Shown here: positions 48,901 through 62,664 of the stretch, piece by piece | Layout of the letters: each line of letters starts with the position of its first letter | How positions within the stretch are numbered: position 1 is the first letter of the stretch | Assembly (NCBI RefSeq): GCF_004193775.1 | Contig: NC_041011.1 | Coordinates: forward strand, 48,243,167 to 48,307,166 | Length of the DNA: 64,000 nucleotides | Direction of reading: 5' to 3' | From: Glycine soja | Lineage: Eukaryota; Streptophyta; Magnoliopsida; Fabales; Fabaceae | Notes under the pieces: model-generated | The model's database searches: none | The model's input: only the letters and a program-made list of their open reading frames with translations | Told to the model about the DNA's origin: nothing | Program-made: the position numbers and the translations under genes

Positions 48901-51900
48901 AATGCTAAATGAATAAACAAAATTTTATTTTTTAAAAAATAATTAAAAATAATCAAGTCATAAACAAGCTAATAAGTCAACCTCAGTTTAAATTTTTTAA
49001 CCTAACTAAACTCAAGTTCAAACTTATATAATTTCCTTTTTTTTTTACATGTATGCTTAATTAATATATATATCAAGTACTCATGCAACCAAAAAATGTC
49101 AAGTATTCAATTTGATTAGACTGATTTATATCCTTAATAATGGCAAATGTGCAATGATATATTGGACCTACTTGTTTTACACCTTAATCAATTCCTCTTA
49201 TTGTACACAGTTTTAATAAAAAGAATATGTGGTTGAAATTAATACTTTTTGGTAGAGACACATTCTAATTTAAAACTAATTTTATAATGATTAATTATCC
49301 AAACTTTAAAACAAACAATAATGCTTGATATAGTTGTTGAAATCCATCAAACCTTGAAACTCCTCCGCCAGGAAAGTTACTGGTTGATTTAGGATATGAA
49401 CAATATTAATGTGATAGAGTAGGTGGGTTTGTGGTTTTGACGCATGAGGCATTGTCATTGTTTAGTTCTAATATGTAATTATGTCGTTTTATGCCTTCCC
49501 AATCTGCTAGGTGTAGCATGACATGAACAGTTCATTCACATTTGGTTCCACATATTAAACGCACTATGGTTTGGTCCGTGTTTATGCCAATTCCATGGAC
49601 TTAGCTAGAGATGGTCCAGCATAATTTCATTAATGAGATGTAATCATTCGAGAAGAAAAATTACATTTGCGTTGTCGTTTGTTGAAAATATGTTTTCTTG
49701 GACACAACTCTTTTACCTTGTAAAAAGATTAATCTTAAAGATTTCCCACAGCTATAAAGCAACAAAAGGATCTTTTGACTTAAGGGCATTGTTGATGTTT
49801 CAGTTCAATGCTCGTGTTAATTGCAGGTGTTAAAAAAATGGAAAGATATTGGCTGTATGAACAGGATTCAAAATCGCAAAGGAAATAAAAAAGTTAATTA
49901 ACTTGCATGTTGTTGTCCGCCACAGTGTCAAATTTTAGAATTGTTGATTATTGAAAAAGAAATATTTACGACCACATGTCGAAGGGTCAACATCCACGAT
50001 TATTCATAAGCCAGTAAGAAATTAGAATCGACCAGTGTCCACTCTTTACACAGGACCATATGTATATGTGAGTGCATGTTTTTTTCTTCTTTTTAGTTTT
50101 CAATTTCATATCATATTACTATATCCAGAGATCTTTTTTTTAGGAATTCAAAGTCTCATTTTGATTAAGATAAGATTGACAAATATGATAAGAAATATTA
50201 TCTAATGTTATTATTTTTTGATTTTGATGAATTAGTTTAATTATAGATGATAAAATAATCTCATGTTACTTGTTCTCATTAGCATTTTTTAATTTTTTAA
50301 GTTAATTAATTTTGATCTTTAGATTATTTAAATTAAATGACGACTGAGATTCGCTGTAGGTATAACATTTCTCACTTTTACACTCGGTGTAAACCAATCC
50401 TAGTCCATTTATTATAAAAGTTCCAAAGTTAGACAGTTATTTTTATAAGTCTAACATTTTTTTATGTAGTTAAAGATTGAACTTAAATCACACACGACGT
50501 AATTGTATGATAACATTGGAGTTGCATGAAGTGAACTTTCACCTTATAAACAAGCAGTTTAGTGCATGGGAATAAATTATACTTTTTAAAAGAAAAAAAT
50601 ACTTATTATAAATCTAATTAAAAACGTAATGGCTTAACTTGACTCTAAGCCTAATTATTAAGAAAAAATGTTCAAGTTATTATGCAAAGAATTTTAGTTA
50701 TAACATATTAGACCAGTAAAAAAAAAGTTATAACATATTAGAAATTTGTAAGTATAAGTTTGAAGTCTCACGTTAGTTAAATAATGAGCTTAATGAAAAT
50801 AACAAATGAGAATAATCTATATGTTTGTACCTCCCTTCGTCCCAATAAATAGTGTTATTATACTTACATGATTATGTTTTTCCAACAAGCAGTATCAAAA
50901 AGGAATATTTACTAGTTACTAATATTTTAAGTACAGTATTTCAGATTTTTTTTTTATTGTTCTTCACTTTAAATTAAATTTTACATCAATAATCATCAGT
51001 AATATTTTATATTGATTTTCATTAGACGGATTATTAAAATATTTTATTTTAATTAGAGAATAATATAAAAAATATCTAAAATACTGTATATTAATCTTTT
51101 CCTAACTAATATGAGATCTTAAAACATCATATCCCTTGTATTTTCCCCTTATTGTAACAAGGCATGTTGAACATCAGGCAAGAAACAAGACTTTCTCCAG
51201 CCTTCTTGTAATTCAACGGATGACGATGGTTCACTAATCAAGTATGAACGATTGACATTGTCCGTTAATTTTCATGTGATTTTTAATAAATTGATAACAA
51301 CTAATAACAATATAAAAATATCTTATTAAATTTATATAAGAATTTTTTATAAAACACATGGTGCTGATGCCTTATTATATAATATTCCCCAATTTGACAT
51401 AAAAAGGATGACCACGTGATTCTCCGTTTGCCAGCTACCATCACGATTAACATCATTCATTGGATATTATCTTCAACTTGTAATATATGTTGTGAACATG
51501 ACAAGAAACCAAATCTTTTGTGAGTTGCTTCGATTTTAGAAAACAGAGGAAGTGGATCGATCATGCTTCAATCTTTGATCTTTGATCAAAGATTTTTAAA
51601 TGGGTTTTAAAATCTCTAAACACTCGATCAGAAGAAATATTTCTGTGGGTCAAGGAGGACAAGAATCTTCTAGGCTGCGTTGGAAATTAAGGAGAGAATG
51701 TCTTTAACACTATTGTTGTTGTTATATATTCTTGGGAGGGTTTGGAGGTAATCAAATGTATCGTCAGAACTACCACATATGTTTGAGAAAGTGAAATAAT
51801 TTTTTAAAAGAACATTCATTGGGTCGGTGCATGCAAGCCTCCTTGATTTGCTTTCGGTCATATCATGAGCAGAGAGCACAAAACTCTACTTTCCCAATGA

Positions 51901-53675
51901 AAAAGGTTCAACATCTTTAACTATGATAGCTTTGAAATCTTGAACCTGTTAGGTAATGGTAAAAGCAGATTCAAGAAAATTCCCGAAGCAATGAATTGAA
52001 TAGTATAGTTGATCTCTATTTTAAGTGTCGTGTGAGCCTCAGGTTTTACCATAGAAATAAAAAAAAATGTACTCAATATTTTTTTTATTATATTAAAATT
52101 TATTTTAATTTTCTATTATATCTTAATATATTTTATTAATTAATTTCTTTATTATTGATGAGGCCTCGACAAATATACAGATCGTTACAAATAATAAATT
52201 AAAATAGTAAACCAAGTATCGTATTCAAGGTTTGAAAATGATCCACAATTTTAATAAGAACAAAAAAAAAGATGATTTCTTTTTAGGTTTTCTTATTTTA
52301 ATACACAAGAACCAAAGAACGGTAATTTATGCCAAAATTTCGTAAAAAAGAAGATAAGATACAGAAATTTAATATTTATTTACTTTATTTAAATTATATG
52401 GATAATTCTTCACTTTATTAATAATAAATAATTATAATGATAAAATTTAAATGTTAGATTTTACCTAAAGTAGTATAAGAGTTGTCTCCTCGCATGAAAG
52501 GAGTAGAACTGGGAGAAATTATTTTCTCTTCCTAGGAAAAAAGTTCTTCCTCTCCGCAATATAACTTCTGAAATCTCTGAATGCGAACACTGATGATTAA
52601 GTAGTTGACAAATTAATTAAATGGCAAACATGGAAAAAAAGAAAAAGAAAAAGTGGTTATTAAAATTAATTACTGAGACTGATAGCCATGTGCGTTGCGT
52701 TCGGTTACGAGTCTCGAGAGAACAAATAAAATTGTTACTTGTGCCTTGTGATGTTATATATATAAGATCCTTTTAGCCATTGTATAAGAACTGAAAAAAA
52801 TGATTTAATGGTATTAAATTAAATTTACCAGTAACTTTATGCATAATATTTTATGTTTATTCTCAAAAAAAAAAAATCTCTTTTACTTAATAATATAGTA
52901 CTAATAGATAATCTAAGAGAAGTCTAATGAAAAATAGTTAAAGAAAAACTTTGCAAATTTGGTATAAAAATGCCAGAGAGGTAATATTTAATAAAAATCA
53001 CAAAGCACAAACTTATAAATCTCAATTTTGATCGAGCTTTAAAGTCTTGGATAAAATCGTAGAATACGCCAAGGTCACTTTTCACTAATTTGTATTCGTT
53101 GATGTTGATTTGTGTAATTGTCACTGTCCGGGAAACAAACTTCAAACAAGACGCCACCATGCTTTATCACACCACTTTAATGGAGCGCGTGGCATTTTAT
53201 AATTCTTGGGCTAGGTGTAGCTATGTAATTAGAGAAATGTTTATGAACACATAATCCATGCAACCAAAATACAATAATGATTTAGCATACTACCAGAAGT
53301 TAATTGTTGCTTTAATCATGGTAATGCAAGGATTTATTTGTGATTTTTTTTTACAGTTAATAAATTATATTTCAACTCTTACTAATCATACTACCCTGGT
53401 TCAATTCTGTATTGTTTAATTGATAATAATGTTTTAGCCATTCTATTTTATGTATAATTACATTAGTCGTTTACTATAATAACATTAGTTAGTCCATGTC
53501 TAACAACAAAGTGATGGAACAAAAGCTTCAGCATCATCACTGAAAACAATGATAGCTCCATCTCCCACATATTAAAATCAAATACGCACCATGTACCCAC
53601 AGAAAAGAACCTCTCGCTCAAATTTTTTATCTGAAAAATATTGTATATTTGTTATATAAAATGCTAATTCAACTC

Positions 53676-53724
<49 letters not shown>

Positions 53725-55557
53725 TAGCTCAATTCAGGAATGGGATAGTCCATGAAAGTCATTAGCTATGTTGAACAGAGAGTATTTCTCTCTCTTTCTC
53801 AATTTTTAATACAATTCTTTTAACATGATTTAGAAATAGAAAATATATTTAAATTTCGAGATATATTTTTAGATGTATATAAATAAATAAAAAGTAAAAA
53901 AGGTGAAAAGTATAAATAATGAAATACAATGTAAAATCTTTCATTTTTAAATAATGGAAGTATATGGAACTGTTTTTTTCTTCTTCAATGAATTAACTAT
54001 TTTAATTATTTAAAATCATTAAATACCTTTTGAACTTTTTAGATAATAAACATTCTCATACAATACTTTGTTATGAATAAGAAAGATGTTCTGAAACTAG
54101 TAATTAGAAAAATATAATACTATTCTTGAAGAGATTGAGAGTACAAGAGAAAATTCTAATACGTTTTAAATGCATTAACATTTTAAATTTTTAACAAGCC
54201 TTCTAATTTCTAAAATTAAGCGTGATTTGACTTTAAAGAATTTAGACAGGTGATGGAGAAGCATTTCCTAGGTGACCCATTCTAGAGTCTAGAGGACCCC
54301 CAATTTTGTGTGTATTCTTCGACCCAATAATAATCCATGGCGTAGCTTTCTCAATTGTGTGAAAATCCTGAATTTGGGAAGATGTGCCACAACACAATTC
54401 CATTTATGTGATAAGTGATAATTTCCAAATTGATATGTAATAATCCATGCCCTTGAGGACTTCAAGCATAGAAGGGGGTTGGATCGTGGATATATGGTCA
54501 TCGGCAAAGTCTAAATTGGTGGGGGTTCCTAATACCCTATGGCGTAAACCTTCAAACTCCCAAAGATTTATTCTATGTATGTTTCAGTGAGTAAATCAAT
54601 GAAATTAATTTTATAACACTAGTTTTAGTTAAAATTAATTTTGAAATGAAAAAAGATTTATGTTTAAATTTTTTTGATTTAAAATAAATTAATAAAAAAT
54701 ATTTTTTGGTATAGAAACTTTTCCTTTATATGTATTTTTTTTAAATATACTTACTTTTAAAAAAAATGTATATATCTTAACCGAGAAAAAAATGATACAT
54801 ATATTATGTAAAGAGATGAGAAGAAAAAATAATCATAAATGTGATGAATGATAGGATACAGAAAATTAAATTCAAAAACTGAAATATAAGAAAAATAAAT
54901 CAGATTATTAGACAATTATTATATGCATATTATCAGCATATGAAAGCACGAGTATTTGCCATTTTTTTTTAAAAAAATTATACTTCATTTGTAATTGTAT
55001 CCATGTGAATAAGGGGAAATGATGAGGGCTATGATGCGATATTTCGATAAACAGTAGTAAAACATAAGATTAAAAAAATAAAAAAATGGTTAAAAAATCA
55101 AGATTCAACGTGGAAGTAAATGTATGGGCGCGTAATCCCCACATTGATGATAAAAAAAAACAATAAAGTTGTCCCCAACAATGTCCATGCACACTCTGTC
55201 CACGTCCCCTGAATTAGAAATTCCTTTCTTAGTTGGAACGTTGAAGATTTAAGGGACATAAAGGAATTCCACTTTATCCTTTTTTTTCCCCAGCTCACGC
55301 ACACACACGCGCACACCATTTGGCTTTTAAAACCAAAAACCACCAAATGGTGCCTTTGCCACTGCCGTTTCCTCCTTATTCCACACCACACCTTCAATAT
55401 ATGGAAGAAGCACTTTCTCCTTCTATCACCCACCTACTTTATCTCCTCCTTCTTTACCTATGAACCAATTAAACAACACACTTCATCACAAAACTTTCTT
55501 TATTCCATTTCTTCAAACTTAGTTTATATATATATATTAATCTATTTCTCTTGTGTC
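45945..55557. other. 9.6-kb gene-free AT-rich region
   Basis: No frame here exceeds 80 codons except one on the minus strand near 55098..55433 that has no domain and reads across a CA-rich promoter-like block. I see no tRNA or conserved exon. A phrase like the end of Stowaway MITEs (ctcccttcgtccca at 50831) has no partner. Confidence 0.65.
53677..53724. repeat. (AAT)n microsatellite
   Basis: About sixteen uninterrupted AAT units, a common type in soybean. Confidence 0.92.
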
Positions 55558-58500
55558 ATGGGGGCTGGTGTTTCTTCATGTAATAAAGTTGAAAAAGAAG
55601 GAGGAGGGTCTATTTCTTCATCATCAAGAGATTCAAGACCCGGTCTTGGTGACATCCCAGAGAGTTGCATCTCCTCCTTGTTCATGAATCTTGATCCACC
55701 CGATATTTGCAAATTAGCAAGAGTGAATAGGGCCTTTCATCGAGCTTCCTCAGCTGATTTTGTATGGGAATCGAAGTTGCCCCCGAGCTACAAGTTTCTT
55801 GCTAATAAAGTTCTTGGTGAAGAAAATATTGCTACTATGACTAAGAAAGAGATTTATGCAAAACTTTGCCTACCCAATCGTTTTGACGGTGGCACCAAAG
55901 TAAGTTAATTGATTAATCTTATGCTGTGGATTGAATCCGTTATTAATTTAATTCTTAATGATTTTTTTTTATTTGTTGCATTCTTGTGATTGTTATAGGA
56001 AGTTTGGTTGGACAAATGTAGTGGGCAAGTTTGTTTGTTCATGTCATCCAAGTCCTTGAAGATTACAGGAATAGATGATAGAAGATACTGGAATTATATT
56101 CCAACTGAAGAATCCAGGTTAGGGATGAATAGGTATTTTAATTCGATGTTTCTATTGACTTGGCATTTGAAACTCTCTCTCTTCTGTTTGATCTTGTTTT
56201 TATGATGAAACATATTGAAAATTGAGGTTTTGAAATGTTTCTGGTCAAATCGTATGTCCTGACTTCCGGAACCATTTCAATTTGTCTGACTTTCCCTAGA
56301 CTTGCTTGTGTTTACAGAAAATTATTAGCTCGTTGAAAAGTATTTATTTTCATATTTTTCTTGTTTAATTTAACGTAGAAATGTTGTTTAAATATATTGT
56401 GTCTTATTTTTGTTGACGGGACCATGATTTATAGAGGAGGTTAAAAAAAGTTCTTGAAGATTTTGATTAAAGAAAATAAAGAATATATAACAATAAAGTA
56501 TTTATAATATTATATTAAAAATATAAAATTTCCTTGATATCTATCTTGTTAAAATAATTATGGGGAGGCATATTAAATCCTATCATAGATGAGTTAACGC
56601 CTTAATGGGGCTCGAATAGTTTATGTTCTAAGTTTAACTTTAGTGTTCTTATATACATAAAAAAATTCTCTTTACAAGTAACACCAGAACACTCACTATA
56701 AATAAGACTTTATTTTTACCGCCGAGGAAAATTAAAACATTATGTCATCAGTAGTAAAGGTCGTTTTTGAACAAATAAAAAACGAAGAATTTTTTTTAGG
56801 TGAAACTTTTTTATTAATAAAAACGAATACATTGTGGAACAATATATCACTTTAAGGGAAAATCCTAATTGAAACGCTTGGATTTTTATTTTTTTTTAAA
56901 AAACAATTTGTGATACAACAAGAAATGAGAAGAGCAATATGTATAAAATATAGTGATTTTAAAAAATAGTTGAATAAATGTAAGTGATATATATATATAA
57001 TCAATAATAGTGTCAAGTTATTTTTAAAAGAATCCCTGAAAAAAAAAATCTACTTGTTTAATATTTAACAAAGGGAAAGTGTAATTTGACCTACGTATAT
57101 TTCACAAAATTTAAATCCAAACACGTTGAATGCATTAAAATATCATTACATTATTGATGAAAAGTTATCTCAAAATAGTTATTATTTAATATAAAACGTG
57201 TTCGAGACATTTAACCAAAAAAAATAAAAAATTTATAAGAAACCAGAATACTTGTCGAGTTGAACAACTTCTGAGGAACCCATGCTGCTCATTAAATTAC
57301 CTTTACTAAAAAAACTTCCATTATTAGTTGTCCAAATAATATCTTCCAGAAATTTCGTCGACGGAAGCTTTCACCTTATTTTTAAGTCCTCCTTTAAGAT
57401 TGAAATTTTTTGAAGAGTGGGCGTTGATTTTAAAAGCTTATGGGCAATGCCATTGCCATATTCTGGCAGACAATTCTTTCGTGCTCAACCGTTAATATCT
57501 TATTGAAGTAAAGAAACAAGAGTACAAGCAATCTGCGTTAAGAAAAATGTAACCCAGTATTGCTGAAAAGGACTTCTGTTTAAGGGCAAGTGATGTTAAA
57601 TAATATCTATTATGCCTAAAGCAGAGAAGCAAGGTCATATTCTATGTCATTGGCTGCATTGCTTGCAACAAAAGCTTCTTTGGACATTTATTTATTTATT
57701 GCCTGTAGTTGCTTTCCTTCACAAATTGATACTACAAAACTAGGGATATATGCGTGCTTTTATCATCATGCGCATTTTTCTTGGCATAAGAACCTCGCCT
57801 CATTATATTATGCTATTCTTATAAAGTTATTACTGTATTACTTTTGTTGGAATATATTCAATTTGTTTGTTGAAAGGTATAACTTTCCGTGATAAAAAAA
57901 TATCACCTTTTTATGTGCTTAGGTTGTGACCCCATAAAAAATACCTTTATAAACATCCGCAATCTAATATGTGATCTTTTTAACCGTTAAATAGGGATTC
58001 CAACTCATAATTTCATGCCTTTTACAAATTAATTTGATTTGATTCTTTGTGATGAACATAGGAATACTTGTTTCGATCTTTAGAAAAATTGAAATATATA
58101 AGAATACATAAAGGAAAAAAAGATACTTCCATATATTATACAAATTTATGCACAAATTCTTACTATGCCTAATTAGAAATTAAAGTTATTGACAGAATAG
58201 CACATACAAACCTTTGTTACTGTGTCATCATTATCATGGAAATTAAATTGAAATTATGAAAATGGGAAAGGGTTAATGAAATATGTTTTTTTTTTATTAC
58301 CATATGGTAATTATTTTGTACCTGCAGGTTCCAGAGTGTTGCATATCTTCAACAAATGTGGTGGGTTGAAGTGGTGGGGGAGCTAGAGTTTGAATTCCCT
58401 GTGGGGAGTTACAGCTTAATTTTCAGACTCCAATTGGGCAAGGCCTCAAAGAGATTGGGCCGGCGCGTGTGCAACGTTGATCAAGTGCATGGCTGGGATA

Positions 58501-58748
58501 TCAAGCCCGTCCGATTCCAACTCTCCACATCCGACGGCCAGCTTTCACTCTCAGAGTGTTACTTGTGTGGGCCTGGGGAGTGGGTCTACTACCACGTTGG
58601 AGATTTCGTGGTCGAAAAGCCCAATGAGCCAATAAATATCAAGTTTTCGTTGGCCCAAATAGATTGCACTCACACTAAAGGTGGCCTCTGCGTAGATAGT
58701 GCCATCATTTGCCCAACGGAGTTCAAAGAAAGACTCAAACAAAGTTAG
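55558..58748 (+). CDS. F-box protein PP2-A13-like (293 aa, 3 exons)
   Basis: F-box proteins pick targets for SCF ubiquitin ligases; the phloem-protein-2 (PP2) domain is a lectin-like fold that may bind glycans. Exons 55558..55899, 55999..56117 and 58328..58748 join in frame. After a Ser-rich head ([10 protein letters not shown], with Gly2 suitable for myristoylation) the F-box lies at about 30-76 ([23 protein letters not shown], shown as the motif DIPE...DPPDIC). The PP2 domain fills 115-293: [64 protein letters not shown] and [11 protein letters not shown]. Length and motifs match Arabidopsis PP2-A13. Intron 2 is 2.2 kb and holds nothing I recognise. Confidence 0.94.
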
Positions 58749-59483
58749 CTAATTGTTATAGTTTACACAGTTTAATAATTATACAATTGTGTAAAATAAA
58801 AAAAGAAAAAGAGGCATTGTTTTATTTTTTTTAACAGAATTTCGGTATTAGTAGAAAGTACTCAAGTAGCCCTCGGTTTTAGGTGGGTTTGAGTATTCTT
58901 TTGCAAATTACGTGTAGTAATGACGAATGTAAAATAATAATGCTAACTCGGGCAGTTATAGAGAGTTTATTGTTTTTGTTATAATATAACTTCTAAGAAT
59001 TTAGTTATAATGCATCAATAGTATAAACATTTTTTCGACCGTTATTTAATCATAAATTGCCATGATAAGATTAGCTTTTGTTAATATTTTTTTAAGAGTG
59101 ATGTTTAGTATGATTTGTAATTTGGTCAGATGAGCTGTGAACTTTAATTAACAAGAGATTGTGCCTTAAACTACATACTTTGAGAGTTGTATGTCTTGAA
59201 AACTAAATTGGGTACACTGTCTAGACATCATGAGATCTGAATTCTAATTGGATATACAAAATAATTTATTCTAAAAAAAATAAAATCATCAAATCACAGT
59301 TCAGGTGCTAAACATGATTGAATAATTGGGCCGCTAAAAAGCAATTTGGGGACGATGTGTTTTTCTTTTGTTACTTCTTTTCAAACATTCTACATGATGT
59401 TTGCCAACAAACTGGTGTGCAAGGTCCCTTGAGTTCAACCAAGTTAAAGTTTTTGACAAGAAGATTGAAGAGGGGGACTATTT
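58749..59483. other. Intergenic DNA between convergent genes
   Basis: Holds the 3' ends of the PP2-like gene (+) and the CRR1 gene (-); nothing else recognised. Confidence 0.65.
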
Positions 59484-62055
59484 TCATATGAACTTCTCCA
59501 AGCCATATACCAAATTCTGCAAGGATGATAAAGTGGCAGTCAAAAAAATTGAAGCAGAATGATATAAAGAAACTAATAGCTGAGACTTGAATACTTGATA
59601 TGAGTGAGTGGCTACCTTGAGGCGCACTACTTTTCTAATGGCTAATAGCAAGCCTGGCATGAGACACTTCACATCTGTGATATCATGCTTGATAGAGTAC
59701 ACCTGCAGCAATTGATTTGATGATAAAAAAAATAAAAAAATAATGTTTACCCAGCAAAAAGATGGAACCAAATTAGTTGAATTCATAGAGGACATACCTC
59801 TCCTGGACCAGAGAAGTGAACTGTTGTACTAGAAGGAAGTCCTGGAAGGACCATGCTGTGTACACGAATTCCATCTCCTAGGACTTGACCCCTTGCCTTG
59901 TGTTACAAATCAAAGGAAAAATTTAGATATGTAACTCACTAAGCATATAAAACTAAAACACAATTGTATTTGCTTTTGTACGAATTGGTACTATAAGCTT
60001 ATTAAAGGGTTTTCATCCTTACCAAGACATCTGTTGAAGGGTCTTCTCTGTTATAGATTTGACCCAAGTTGGAGAGATTGTTGGCAATTTGGTTTGCATC
60101 TGCTGATGGAAGATCCTGTTCACCAAGGCCAATTCAGTATATTGACTTCACATCTTTTAGATTTTCACCATGTTATCTTAATATCCCTTTTAACTGTTAA
60201 TTATGTGATAAAAGGGAAGGCAGATAAAATGAGAGGTGGGAATCCATTCAGATATAATATATCTTGGTGCATTATAGTACTTTTCTTTTTACCAAGCATA
60301 TATTTCCTTTTTATTATTCATTTGGTTCATGGAGCAAGCATCCTTAAATATTATATGATAGATCTTAAACAGAAGTGAAATGTATTTTGACACGAAGGTG
60401 GGATATCAGTCTCACACCATTCACATTTGCAGAATTGCAGTGGATCTATACATAGACAAGGACGAATCGAAATCTATGATATTTCATATACCCATTATTG
60501 AAAAACGTGAAAAGAAAGAGAAGTAGTCACATTATATATGGCGAAATTTACAAGGGAGAATTGTTAAAAGAAAAACATATATAAAACAGTCTTCAAATGC
60601 CTTATTTTCAACAAATTTTATAAAACAACCATTCTCGTTGTTTTTCCCCCACATATAGAAATGAAGATGCAAAAACATTGACAAAACAATAAACATAAAA
60701 AAAAAATCTTACATTTGCATTGGCCCTAGATTCCACAATTTCGACGTTGCTGTAATGGAAAGAAGCTGAAATCGCAGCTTGTTGCAATAATATTGATCCT
60801 ATGGAAAGGGTTGGTGCAACCAAGACGCCCTGACATCAAAGTTAAATCATATGCCACAAAAAGAAAAAAAAATGGCTTAGTAGCAAGTTTAAAATTTAGA
60901 CTAATTAAAATTACAATATTTTCTATTCAAATATGGACTATGAAGTGTGAAAATAACTAAACAGACAATAAAATAGAAAGGAGAACAGAAATATTGTCAA
61001 GTAAACATTGTATTGTTCTTATTTGTCTCACCCAGTGCTCACCATGCTGGCCTTCTCGCAGAATGCAGATAATGCAGCTACCGTGTCTAATTTGATTCGG
61101 GGCACGTAAACTATGCTTTTCATGCCAAATGCTGTTGCCTAATGAAGAATGAATTGATGATTAACAAACACTTCGCACATGTCAAAATACAAAGTCTAGA
61201 GTCACATTTATAACTTCAGAGGCTAGTCTTTAATCTAGTGTCCAACTATACTAGCTTACAGTCAAAGTTGTTTTCTTTTGCTAAGAAACATCTCTTTAAA
61301 AATAATAATCTATTTCTAAATATATGGACAAAAGATACACACTTTTCTAAACATAAATAATTTATATATGCTAAGGCCACATTCCTTCTAATTGAATTTC
61401 TAGCTAGCCAGAAATCAAACCTGTTTCACGTTGTCATATACAGAGGAAGGGTCAGTGAAATCCACTACAACTCCTGCTGCCTTGGACTGCAAATTGCCAT
61501 TCAAAACGTTATTCAAGAAAACAGATTAAGAAGAGAAAAAAATACCAAGTTTGTTACCTGAGATATGGAGCCCAAAATCATAGTAAGGTCATTTATGATG
61601 GGTATTTCAAGGAGCTCTTCCATGCCACATATCTGAAAGAATTAAAAACAATCTAAAAATAGATTAAGGACAACATAAGAATTAAGTTGGTTTGGATAAT
61701 GACACCAAAGGCAAAAAAAAACCTTTCCAATGTCTTCCCCGATATGACAAGTATCCACCGCTCCTGCTACCTCCATTCCTCTGGCCTTAGTCACTGCCAC
61801 TACTGCTGCCTTTCCTATTTCCTTGGTTGCTCCATTAATCACTACCTGTTCCACAAAGGGTACGTTGCAATGCAAGCACTTTGTACTTTGATTTTGTGCA
61901 TTGAATTAAAGAGTATTGCATTTCATTTCAGCTTATACCTTAATATTGTTTTGTGTAGGCTGTGCTGAGCAAGAAATTAAACGTTTCCTCCTGCTATTGG
62001 CATTCTTAGAATTCAACAAGTTGGTGGAATGAACCTGGCAGCTTAAGGAGGCCAT
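59484..62055 (-). CDS. CRR1: CRR1-like chloroplast NDH assembly factor, DapB family (301 aa, 10 exons)
   Basis: In Arabidopsis CRR1 is a stromal protein needed to assemble subcomplex A of the chloroplast NADH dehydrogenase-like complex. Exons 62055..61939, 61845..61723, 61632..61558, 61486..61421, 61138..61043, 60829..60713, 60115..60023, 59896..59798, 59702..59616 and 59516..59484 are all phase 0. The first exon is a Ser/Asn/Arg-rich transit peptide. A nucleotide-binding start VVINGATKEIGKAA replaces the usual GxxGxxG of dihydrodipicolinate reductase. VVVDFTDPSSVYDNVK, VAPTLSIGSILLQQA and IRKVVRLKNLVYGLEKFI are diagnostic. The enzyme's catalytic ExHHxxKxDxPSGT motif is replaced by VESRANANDLPSADA, so reductase activity is unlikely. 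The plant lysine-pathway DapB proteins lack the YGLEK tail, which separates them from this gene. Confidence 0.88.
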
Positions 62056-62396
62056 GGCTACTCAAGCGTGAAGCCTCTCTGCCCAAAAGAAGATAAGAGT
62101 GTTTTGACTTTTGATAGATAAGGTGTGTGTGTGTGTACCGTGTAACATTAAAAATAAACGTAACACGTTTGATTATGTATGTTAATTAACGTTGATGTGT
62201 GTAAATATTAATATCTTTGTATCTCTATATAACCAATAGCTTATGCAAAATGTTTTTAAGAAAATCTCTATATAAATAATAAATATTTTCACTAAGAGCT
62301 AATAATAATAGCTATGAAAACAATATATCATTGTTTCAAGCTGGTAACAATTGTAATTAACAAATTAAGAATAAGTAAATTTAATACACATTATTA
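62056..62396. other. CRR1 5' flank
   Basis: Short GT run (gtgtgtgtgtgt) near 62124 and AT-rich DNA; probable promoter region of CRR1, no defined element. Confidence 0.5.
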
Positions 62397-62411
62397 AGGT
62401 TGTCTTGTGTT

Positions 62412-62649
62412 TGGTTGTTATGATTCGTGATTTTGTTAAACAGGGTGGTTATTTTTCTTGGTCTCATACCTTGAGAGAAGGTAATCTGGTTGCTGATTAT
62501 TTAACTAATTTTGTTCACTCCTTTAGATAGACATATGACAGTTTTGGACTCTGTCCCTGATTTTACTTCCTTTGTCGTTTTGCTTTTCCGCGAAACTTTT
62601 AGTTTTGTTCTGGGGCTTGCCCCCTTCCATTCAACAAAAAAAAAAAAAT
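62412..62649 (+). mobile_element. 5'-truncated LINE retrotransposon 3' end
   Basis: The plus strand reads IRDFVKQGGYFSWSHTLREG and ADYLTNFVHSFR then stop: the end of the RNase H domain of plant LINE polyproteins. A 3' UTR and an A-rich tail (62633..62648) follow. Target duplication: aggttgtcttgtgtt at 62397..62411 and aggttgtcatgtgtt at 62650..62664, one mismatch in 15. This is a typical dead-on-arrival LINE copy. Confidence 0.85.
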
Positions 62650-62664
62650 AGGTTGTCATGTGTT

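Noticed and set aside
47581..49833. Short frames of 60-77 codons in the gene-free region
   Set aside because: Length is expected by chance in AT-rich DNA, with no motifs or splice signals.
50831..50860. Stowaway MITE end (ctcccttcgtccca)
   Set aside because: No matching inverted end or TA duplication was found within several hundred bases; chance or a relic.
55098..55433. 111-residue minus-strand frame upstream of the PP2-like gene
   Set aside because: Crosses a CA-rich, promoter-like region, has no domain and is antisense to the likely 5' flank of the downstream gene.
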